From CAYFFO01 sp964342485 (GTDB taxonomy: Bacteria > Chloroflexota > Dehalococcoidia > Lucifugimonadales > CAJWER01), in contig CAYFFO010000022.1 in assembly GCA_964342485.1 (NCBI GenBank), forward strand, positions 1 through 33,498: DNA of 33,498 nucleotides, given 5' to 3'. A program made the translations under genes and the position numbers. Below the pieces are notes generated by a model. The model saw only the letters and a list, made by a program, of their open reading frames with translations, was not told where the DNA came from and did no database searches. This document shows, in pieces, positions 26,174-32,876 of the stretch (positions within the stretch are counted from its first letter, which is position 1; each line of letters opens with the position of its first letter).

Positions 26174-27262
26174 TCAAGCCTGGTATTTAGGATTGCGAGG
26201 AGCTCTTACTCTATCGAGTTTTAAGTTATGCCGTTTAATCGGAAAATCAACCTTAGCTCCGTTTGAAAGATGTGATTCTATTATTCCAAATGATAATTCC
26301 AAGGAAGCTTTTGCTACTTTAACTCCTCCTTTAGTCGGTCGGCCTGTATCTAGGGAGTGAGCTAAATCTTCCACAATATTTACTACGGTACTTACAGCTT
26401 TTACTTCTGGAAATTCAAATGGAATTATAGTTGCTACACCTTTGTGATTTAATGGTCCAGGACCTCGGTAATCAAACTCTTCTCCGTCATCCTTGATAGT
26501 GATATAGCCGTTTTCACAGATCGCTTGATATGTACTACCGAGTCCCGTTTGTAGCGCGTAGCAAATAACTCCATTCTCAAATCCGATAACCCCTTCACCA
26601 ATTGGGTCATCCCGTATGATATTACCATCTATAATCGAATCATCATGAAGGCGACCTTGAACCCATGATGGGTTACTATCGTTGTTAAGATAATTTATCG
26701 TATCGAAAGTATGACTTGCTGAATTAAATAGAGAACTGTTTGCATGTATGATTAATGATTTTAGTGGACCGAGTTCTCCACTATCGATAATTTCTTTCAT
26801 TTTTTCGTAGTGGCGTGACCAGCGTCTATTTGTTCCCATATTAAATGACACTCTATTTTTCTCAACTGCATCCATCATTGCATCCGCCTGCTCTAGAGAT
26901 GCTGCTAAAGCCTTTTCCGCATAAATAGCTTTAACACCATTTTCAGCAGCATAAATCGCGATGGCAGCTCTATGTTCTGGTTGGGTAGCTATACTAACTA
27001 TGTCTGGTTGTTCTTGGTCTATTAACTTTTTGTAATCTGTGTATTGACCTGACTTGGGTATGTCATATCTTTGCCCGAACTGTTCCATTACATCTTCCCG
27101 AAGATCTGAGCACCCTATTAATTCGGTCCGTTCACTTACATAATAACCACCGCCATGTGATGAAGGAGGTTGCATACTGAGGCCTTCATGTCCAGCGACC
27201 TCATTGTCAATAAAGCCTCCAATTCTACTGCATCCTATGACTGCGGCCCTATATTGATTCAT
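26174..27262 (-). CDS. Gfo/Idh/MocA family oxidoreductase with EKA in place of EKP
   Basis: This 362-aa protein has the NAD-binding start YRAAVIGCSRIGGFID. The Lys of the active site sits in AEKALAASLEQA at 116-118, so the conserved Pro of the EKP motif is replaced by Ala while Lys is kept. The C-terminal domain has NSASHTFDTINYL with the conserved His. It is a clear paralogue of the gene at 5483-6598 (shared long N-terminal loop and the RRW segment after the active site). It converges with the cyclase gene (14 bases between stops) and diverges from the PIG-L gene across about 200 bases. AGAGG precedes the ATG. Probably active, with unknown substrate. Confidence 0.8.
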   Translation of the reverse strand: MNQYRAAVIGCSRIGGFIDNEVAGHEGLSMQPPSSHGGGYYVSERTELIGCSDLREDVMEQFGQRYDIPKSGQYTDYKKLIDQEQPDIVSIATQPEHRAAIAIYAAENGVKAIYAEKALAASLEQADAMMDAVEKNRVSFNMGTNRRWSRHYEKMKEIIDSGELGPLKSLIIHANSSLFNSASHTFDTINYLNNDSNPSWVQGRLHDDSIIDGNIIRDDPIGEGVIGFENGVICYALQTGLGSTYQAICENGYITIKDDGEEFDYRGPGPLNHKGVATIIPFEFPEVKAVSTVVNIVEDLAHSLDTGRPTKGGVKVAKASLELSFGIIESHLSNGAKVDFPIKRHNLKLDRVRAPRNPKYQA

Positions 27263-27295
27263 TTTATGCCTCTTAGCAATAACTGATAGATTGCA

Positions 27296-27326
27296 GAGAC
27301 TCTATCATAGTCTGTTGGTGAGTCTC
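27296..27326. promoter_or_regulatory. Inverted repeat in a divergent promoter region
   Basis: GAGACTC (27296-27302) and its exact complement GAGTCTC (27320-27326) are 17 bases apart, so their centres are 24 bases apart. They lie between the divergent Gfo/Idh/MocA and PIG-L genes. They are placed as an operator would be, but 7-bp arms can arise by chance. Confidence 0.3.
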
Positions 27327-27451
27327 AACAACTATTCGTCTTAGTTAAACGATTGGAAGATAACTATCGATATATTCATTTAAAGGTTACATATCACTGA
27401 TTTGTGGTAAATTGAATTGCTAAAGGGAATATTTAGCTATTTTTATTTACG

Positions 27452-27459
27452 GGAGGAGG
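27452..27459 (+). promoter_or_regulatory. Ribosome binding site supporting a TTG start
   Basis: GGAGGAGG lies 7 nt before TTG 27467. It is the strongest Shine-Dalgarno in the neighbourhood and compensates for the weak start codon of the PIG-L gene. Confidence 0.75.
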
Positions 27460-27466
27460 TTGGAAA

Positions 27467-28306
27467 TTGACAGAACCATTATCGATATTAAATATTGGTG
27501 GACATCCTAAAGATGCAATTCTATATGCTGGTGGGACTATGGCCAAACATGTTCAAAGGGGCGATCATGTAACTATTATGACTCCTACAACGGGCCTCTC
27601 GCATCACTTAACAGCTATTGACGAATACAGAGATAGTGGCAAGATGCCTGATATGGATGATCTTGTTATGGAACGGAAACAGGAACTGATTGATGCTGCA
27701 GCAGAGCTAGGTGTAACAGATGTACGATTTTTAGGATATAACGATGAAATAACTTTGCCAAGAGAAGAAATAATTAGTGACATAGCAGATATAATTGGAG
27801 AAATAAGACCTAATGTCATAGTGACTCATTGGCCTCATGATACTGTGCCTGCACATGCAGTTGCCACTCAGATGACCCTACTCGCTATTGATGCCGCATC
27901 CGGTATTAGGCCTGGTAAACCATATGCTCCAACCGGTGGAGATACAGGTGGAGAGACAGCGCAAATTTTTTACCACACCCACTTGGGGAGGACTAATGTT
28001 TTAGAGAACTTAACATTTAGGATTCCTACAACGGTAATTGATATCACCGATACTGTTGACAAAAAATCGGCTGCTATGAATAAATTTACTTCACAACATT
28101 TTGGTGAAGATAGTCCACTGCAAAAAAAGACAAGTATTGGAATGGATGGTACTGGAGCCGCGACCCATCTTAGGGTATCCTATGCTGAATCATTTGTGGC
28201 TCATAATCCGGAGTTATATGAGTATCTTCCTGTAAGCGATTACAGAAGAAAACTATCCAAACGTTCATCTGAAGAAGTTTTTGAAGCTCTGACTAGAATG
28301 GACTAG
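27467..28306 (+). CDS. PIG-L/LmbE-family deacetylase with altered metal motif
   Basis: This 279-aa protein has the PIG-L fold (zinc-dependent N-acetyl-sugar deacetylase). The usual first motif AHPDDE is here GHPKDAIL, so the general-base Asp (residue 15 in MshB numbering) is Lys while the metal ligands His13 and Asp16 remain. The glycine turn YAGGTMAKH follows. The second block VTHWPHDTVPAHAVATQM supplies the third metal ligand (His130), and the closing block YAESFVAHNPELYEYLP is also typical. It starts at a TTG with a perfect Shine-Dalgarno. The Lys substitution suggests reduced or different chemistry, perhaps a subfamily with another nucleophile. It sits among sugar oxidoreductases, and the substrate is not known. 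Confidence 0.85.
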   Translation: MTEPLSILNIGGHPKDAILYAGGTMAKHVQRGDHVTIMTPTTGLSHHLTAIDEYRDSGKMPDMDDLVMERKQELIDAAAELGVTDVRFLGYNDEITLPREEIISDIADIIGEIRPNVIVTHWPHDTVPAHAVATQMTLLAIDAASGIRPGKPYAPTGGDTGGETAQIFYHTHLGRTNVLENLTFRIPTTVIDITDTVDKKSAAMNKFTSQHFGEDSPLQKKTSIGMDGTGAATHLRVSYAESFVAHNPELYEYLPVSDYRRKLSKRSSEEVFEALTRMD

Positions 28307-28402
28307 AAACCCAATATAGGATAGATTTACTTAAATTTCAATTAACCAGTATTAACTGCCTCGACACCAAAATACATTTTGTATTAATCACGGCATATAA
28401 GT

Positions 28403-29500
28403 TCATTCGACAACTTGCCTAACACCTGTGTCTGAAGATAGTTGTATCGCTTCCAGTAGTTTATGTCGGATTACTGCTGTGTCAAAGTCAGGCTCTATAG
28501 CAGTTCCAGATTTAACAGATTCCCCAAATTTTCTCCACATCTGGGCAACGTTAAATTGAGGACCCTGTCCAATACCTTTGGGAATCCAAGTAAGACGTTC
28601 TGGTATATCAATTTCGTCCAAGGCTTCTGATTTGCCTTTCCCACCCATTAATGAAATCGATTCTGATCCAAAACCGTCTTCTTTTACCAGAGACAAACTT
28701 CCTTCTGTACCGTATATGAGTAAACGATACTTGCTACCATGCCATGGGATTGATGCTACATGTGCTGATACCAGACCTCCATTTTTTAATGTACCAGAGA
28801 CAGCAATATTGTCAGGTGAAGTGACTTTCACGTTTTTGCCTGTGTCAATGTCAAGCCACCTTGGTACCTGAGTTTTAACGGCAGCGGATACTTCTTTGAA
28901 TTCACCAAGACACATACATAGACCGTCAATAATGTGTCCAAAAGCTATGGTCAGAGTTGTTGCACCCAGGTTAACATCTTTTTGCCAGGTTCGATCTGAA
29001 GTACGACTGAGCACCCCGGGTAAAAAAGATGTTAAATTCACAGATAGAATTTCACCGACGTATCTGTCTGCTATAAGTTCCTTAAGTCTTAGCAATTCTG
29101 GCGCGCAACGTCCTTGGAGTCCAGTCATGGTTAATAGATTGTTAGAACGGGCCATATTTGCCATTTCTGTAGCTTCCTTGAGGTTGGCTCCGAGTGGCCA
29201 TTCAGTGTAGACATGTTTATGTGCTTCCAATACGTCCATAGTGATAGCGTGGTGTTTTGGCACTCGTACAGAAACACCAATCATATCCAGATCTTCTCTT
29301 GCGATCATTTGTCTATAATCATCAAAAGCAAGAGGTATATTAAAGGTCTTAGACGAGATTTCAGCAGATTGCTTGTGCTGAGTGCATATTGCTGCCAGTT
29401 CTATTTCTGGCAAACCAATTAAAGCGGGAATATGTGCCTTAGGTGACCATCCGTAACTAACATTTGCTCCGATCAGACCAACTTTCAATTTTCTATCCAT
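28403..29500 (-). CDS. Gfo/Idh/MocA family protein, Gal80-like (EWP motif)
   Basis: This 365-aa protein has a Rossmann fold starting LKVGLIGANVSYGWSPKAHI. The usual active-site tripeptide EKP is EWP (residues 100-102, TEWPLGANLKEA), so the catalytic Lys is Trp. The same change is typical of the Gal80-like branch of the family, whose yeast member is a regulator rather than an enzyme. The later His of the dehydrogenase motif seems present (TTLTIAFGHIIDG). NAD(P) binding is probably kept, but dehydrogenase activity by the standard mechanism is doubtful. It could be a ligand-sensing or accessory protein, or use another mechanism. It converges with the PIG-L gene and precedes the glycosyltransferase operon in the same direction. 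Confidence 0.8.
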   Translation of the reverse strand: MDRKLKVGLIGANVSYGWSPKAHIPALIGLPEIELAAICTQHKQSAEISSKTFNIPLAFDDYRQMIAREDLDMIGVSVRVPKHHAITMDVLEAHKHVYTEWPLGANLKEATEMANMARSNNLLTMTGLQGRCAPELLRLKELIADRYVGEILSVNLTSFLPGVLSRTSDRTWQKDVNLGATTLTIAFGHIIDGLCMCLGEFKEVSAAVKTQVPRWLDIDTGKNVKVTSPDNIAVSGTLKNGGLVSAHVASIPWHGSKYRLLIYGTEGSLSLVKEDGFGSESISLMGGKGKSEALDEIDIPERLTWIPKGIGQGPQFNVAQMWRKFGESVKSGTAIEPDFDTAVIRHKLLEAIQLSSDTGVRQVVE

Positions 29501-29545
29501 TGAATGAATACTCCATTTGTTCAGTATTTATTAATTTGCAATTAG

Positions 29546-30700
29546 TCAGAAATTGATTTTATGTTTTGTGATTTCCCTTTCTTTCCAGTTTGTTGATCCA
29601 AAACTATATGTAAATAGTGAATGGAATGCCACAATTATCATTAAGGATATTGATATAGGGTATAAGGCAACTAGAAATATCTTGTGTTCAAATTTGCGAC
29701 AAATGGTTATCCACGGTATTGAAAAAAATAATAATGAAGTACCAGCTAAGAATATTATCAATTTATCGTAATCTATATAAAAAAGTCCTAGGGTAAGAGT
29801 AGCTAAAGGCAGAAACCCTACAAACATAATACCCGTGGACAATCCCACAAGGATACTGACTCTGTAATCTAAAGCCGGGAAAATACTCCTAGATATTCCA
29901 TGAAAGGCTTCTCGGTTGTTTTTGTAAGGCATTACTTGTACATGGTTTGATCCAATAAATAATATCCATTTTAAGCCAGATCTTTTTGTCATTCGCCCAA
30001 GTTCAAAATCGTCTAGGGGATTATCACGTATTGCACTATGTCCTCCAATTGACAGATATGACTCTTTCTTAAATAACATAAATTGCCCGAATGTTGCAGA
30101 GATATGGGGAAATTTGATGTTTTGTGCGAACCTTATTGGTATCCAACAGAAAGTTGCCCAATCCATAAAATTAAAAAGTAACTTTTCTGTAAAGGAGTCA
30201 GAAGTACGTTTTGGCATTATTGTTAGTAAGTCTGCTCCTCTCATGGTGTATTCAATAACTGCTTTTGAAACCGTATTTCTAGATAGAATTGTGTCGGCGT
30301 CAACAAAGATAAACAGGTCACCTGCAGCAACAGAGGTCAGTTGTTGACAAGCCCAGTTTTTACCGATCCATCCTGGAGGTAGGGGAGAACCGTGAATTAA
30401 TTTCAAACGTTTATTCGAACCAGCAAGACTTTGGATAATTTCAGCTGTCATATCAGAGGAGTTGTCATCAAGTACAAGTATTTCGAGATTATCATAGTCC
30501 TGATTAATTAGGCTAGATATAGAGGTAAGAATCCCTGATTCTTCATTTCGTGCTGGGACTAAAATAGATACAAGAGGTTTATTAATGATATCGATAGTTG
30601 AATCAAGATTATCAAAAAAATGCAAATTGGAAATCGTGACAACAAGGGAGAATATTGAAACACATAAAACTATAAGGTATGCGATGGGTATTATATCCAT
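29546..30700 (-). CDS. Membrane-associated family 2 glycosyltransferase (CrtQ/HpnB-like)
   Basis: This 384-aa protein has an N-terminal membrane helix (about 5-26) followed by a GT-A domain. The domain carries VSILVPARNEESGI, the nucleotide-sugar strand LVLDDNSSD, the metal-binding FVDADT and the acceptor-side PLDDFELGRM. The signature PLPPGWIGKNWAC is characteristic of a branch that includes carotenoid glycosyltransferase CrtQ and hopanoid-associated HpnB. C-terminal hydrophobic helices (about 280-375) would embed it in the membrane. Its ATG directly abuts the stop of the PlsY-like gene (TAGATG), so translation is coupled. It probably glycosylates an isoprenoid lipid. The donor and acceptor cannot be told from sequence. 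Confidence 0.8.
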   Translation of the reverse strand: MDIIPIAYLIVLCVSIFSLVVTISNLHFFDNLDSTIDIINKPLVSILVPARNEESGILTSISSLINQDYDNLEILVLDDNSSDMTAEIIQSLAGSNKRLKLIHGSPLPPGWIGKNWACQQLTSVAAGDLFIFVDADTILSRNTVSKAVIEYTMRGADLLTIMPKRTSDSFTEKLLFNFMDWATFCWIPIRFAQNIKFPHISATFGQFMLFKKESYLSIGGHSAIRDNPLDDFELGRMTKRSGLKWILFIGSNHVQVMPYKNNREAFHGISRSIFPALDYRVSILVGLSTGIMFVGFLPLATLTLGLFYIDYDKLIIFLAGTSLLFFSIPWITICRKFEHKIFLVALYPISISLMIIVAFHSLFTYSFGSTNWKEREITKHKINF

Positions 30701-31324
30701 CTAATTACCGACTCTATTAAACCTATCGATCCATCTACGTAATTGGATTCCATTTGAATACTCTGTTTTATGTTTATGTATAACAACGAGTATGTTGAGT
30801 ACCCAAAATATTACAATAGAAATCTCTGGTTTCATAGGGAAAAATATTATTAGAAAACCCAATAAACAAGCAGTTACGGTTATCGCGTGGTTTTTCTGTA
30901 ACAAGTGCATTGTGCCGAGAAGTATACAGCCAATAGGTAAAGCCAAACCGCCTGTAATAGCTATCCATGAACCCCAACTTGCTGCAAGAGCCTTACCACC
31001 TTTAAATTTTAGAAACGGTGACCATGCATGTCCAATAATAGGAGCTGATGCTAAAAGTACTAGTCCTATTTGGGATAAAGGTTCACCATATTGAGTGCTG
31101 TATGACATACCAATAAATACAGGCGTAAAAGCTTTAGCAATTTCGATAAATAGGGACACCATTCCTGTAACAGGTCCGCCTGTTTTCCATGCATTGATTG
31201 CACCTGGATTCCCGTCCCCAACATTCCTAACGTCCTTGTTAGAAAGGCATCTACCTATCAACACAGCCCAAGGTACCGCTCCACTTGCATAGCCGACACC
31301 TATAAATACGATATGTGTAAGCAT
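30701..31324 (-). CDS. PlsY-like acyltransferase (divergent)
   Basis: This 207-aa integral membrane protein resembles PlsY, the acyl-phosphate:glycerol-3-phosphate acyltransferase. Motif 1 is recognisable as SGAVPWAVLIG and VGDGNPGAINAWKTGG (residues 14-50). Motif 2 is GHAWSPFLKFKGGKALA, where the usual GGKG is GGKA. The third PlsY motif near the C-terminus (R-H-x-x-N-I-x-R-L) is not evident, and the end reads HKHKTEYSNGIQLRRW instead. It may therefore use another acceptor or be less active. It is the first gene of a unit with a CrtQ/HpnB-like glycosyltransferase, which hints at a glycolipid or carotenoid-ester role. An ordinary phospholipid PlsY is the alternative. Confidence 0.7.
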   Translation of the reverse strand: MLTHIVFIGVGYASGAVPWAVLIGRCLSNKDVRNVGDGNPGAINAWKTGGPVTGMVSLFIEIAKAFTPVFIGMSYSTQYGEPLSQIGLVLLASAPIIGHAWSPFLKFKGGKALAASWGSWIAITGGLALPIGCILLGTMHLLQKNHAITVTACLLGFLIIFFPMKPEISIVIFWVLNILVVIHKHKTEYSNGIQLRRWIDRFNRVGN

Positions 31325-31419
31325 AAGAGTTTAACTTTATGTGCCTAATCTGTTTGGTGAAAGGATACCATTAATAGAAAATATATATATATTGGTTATG
31401 TATATAAGAATTTATTTTG

Positions 31420-31456
31420 ATATATTAACCTGAAATATTATTTCAGGTTAATATAT
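31420..31456. promoter_or_regulatory. Long AT-rich palindrome in a divergent promoter region
   Basis: A perfect inverted repeat, ATATATTAACCTGAAAT and its complement, has 17-bp arms around a 3-base loop (ATT). It lies between the divergent plsY-like and lipoprotein genes, 65 bases before the lipoprotein start. The position fits an operator or leader hairpin rather than a terminator, because no gene reads into it. Confidence 0.5.
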
Positions 31457-31521
31457 GATATAGCTATCGAAACAGTAACTTATTCGAAGTTATTTCGTTT
31501 CAATTACTGGGAGATTAAAAA

Positions 31522-32199
31522 ATGCCAGATAACAGAATCTTTAACCTATTGATAGTAACATCCTTGTTATTTGTGCTGTTATGTGCGTGTTCGAGTAAAA
31601 ATGGACAGTCAAAAGGTGTTGCAAAAATCAATACGAGTCCGGTGATTGAGACAACTCCCAAAGATGAAGATGTTGATTCAAAAAATACTAGCCTTTCTTC
31701 ATCTGCTTCCAAATCTGATACTGAAGAACCCCAAGAAACAGATCTTGAATTGACTGATGAAGAGATTACTACTAAGTTCGCTGAATGTATGCGAGACAAA
31801 GGGTTTAATGTATCGGATCCTGAGGTAAATGCTGATGGTACTGTTAATTTACAAGCACTTAGATCCAGTATTACTAATGATCCCAAGTTTAATCCTCAAA
31901 GTCCCGATACTCAGAAAGCTTTTCAAGAATGTTTGCCTCAGCTACAAGGAGCAACTTTTGCACAAACTCCATCACAGGAAGATCAGATTGAATTTCAAGA
32001 TAACATGCTTAAGTTTACAGAATGCATACGTGGTGAAGGACTAGATATTCCTGATCCTGACTTTTCTAAGGGAATTCGGCAGGCCATGGGTTCTATTTTT
32101 CAGGGATTGAATATGCAAAGTCCTAAGGTTCAAAAAGCTATATCTGCTTGTAGAGAAACTATTTTTGCAGGTACCGCAGGTGGAAGGGGAGGAAGATAA
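31522..32199 (+). CDS. Lipoprotein with duplicated Cys/DP repeat (1)
   Basis: This 225-aa protein has a hydrophobic leader and a lipobox-like LLCAC (Cys about residue 23), so it is probably a lipoprotein on the outside. After a Ser/Thr/acidic linker (about 25-80) come two related repeats: FAECMRDKGFNVSDPEV, with a later FQECLPQL, and FTECIRGEGLDIPDPDF, with a later ISACRETI. Each repeat has a Cys pair and a D-P motif, so two disulphides or a metal site are possible. A Gly/Arg tail ends it. Similar secreted C-M-R-x-x-G-x-x-x-P-D-P proteins, as I recall, often lie beside HlyD/MacB-type efflux genes. A paralogue follows directly. Function unknown. Confidence 0.7.
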   Translation: MPDNRIFNLLIVTSLLFVLLCACSSKNGQSKGVAKINTSPVIETTPKDEDVDSKNTSLSSSASKSDTEEPQETDLELTDEEITTKFAECMRDKGFNVSDPEVNADGTVNLQALRSSITNDPKFNPQSPDTQKAFQECLPQLQGATFAQTPSQEDQIEFQDNMLKFTECIRGEGLDIPDPDFSKGIRQAMGSIFQGLNMQSPKVQKAISACRETIFAGTAGGRGGR

Positions 32200-32218
32200 T
32201 CATATCAATTCAAGAAAA

Positions 32219-32815
32219 ATGAGATGTTTGAATCTTCTTATAATAAACATAATATTGTTAAGTATAGTAGTTGGCTGTTCTTTAAAGGCAGGGGCAAATG
32301 AAGGAGTATCAGATTTTGGGAAGGCTAACTCTAATGAAATTTTGAATAAAACGTTTGATAATGATGTGTCTGATTTAACCGATGAGCAAATCACAACCCA
32401 TTTCACTGAATGTTTGAGAAATGAAGGATTAAATGTTCCTGATCCTGAAGTATTTTCGGATGGCACGATCAACTTTAATTCTCTTAAACAAAATATATTG
32501 CAAGACCCTCAATATCAAAAGACACAAAAAGGTGAAACTTCTGCCTTAAATGAATGTCTCCCTATACTTGAATCGGCCACTTTTTCAAAGACACCTGAGA
32601 AGGAAGATATTATTAATAAACAAGACTTATTACTTGAATTTACAGAATGCATTAGAGATTCTGGAATTAATGTATCTGACCCAGATTTTTCAATTGGAAA
32701 TGCTTGGGCTGAAATTAAGTCGACTATATCCGAAATAGAAAGAAGATCAAAAAGTTCCGCGCGGCATATTCAAAATTGTAGAACTACTATATTTGGCGGT
32801 GTTGATAAAAAATGA
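32219..32815 (+). CDS. Lipoprotein with duplicated Cys/DP repeat (2)
   Basis: This is a paralogue of the preceding gene. Starting at ATG 32219 it has 198 aa, a short leader and a lipobox IVVGC near residue 20. The same two repeats are present: LTDEQITTHFTECLRNEG with a D-P-E and a later LNECLPIL, then LEFTECIRDSGINVSDPDF and a later HIQNCRTTIF. An upstream in-frame TTG (32165) overlaps the previous gene and would put polar residues before the leader, so it was not used. No strong ribosome site precedes ATG 32219, so translation may be coupled to gene 1, whose stop is 19 bases before. The tandem pair suggests recent duplication followed by divergence. Confidence 0.65.
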   Translation: MRCLNLLIINIILLSIVVGCSLKAGANEGVSDFGKANSNEILNKTFDNDVSDLTDEQITTHFTECLRNEGLNVPDPEVFSDGTINFNSLKQNILQDPQYQKTQKGETSALNECLPILESATFSKTPEKEDIINKQDLLLEFTECIRDSGINVSDPDFSIGNAWAEIKSTISEIERRSKSSARHIQNCRTTIFGGVDKK

Positions 32816-32876
32816 AATAGATTCAGACAAAGCTGGATTTTATATCATTTGAATACTATTAAATTGGGTAATTATT

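Noticed and set aside
28365..28390. AATACA-TTT-TGTATT hairpin between convergent genes as a terminator
   Set aside because: A 6-bp AT-rich stem is too weak to call.
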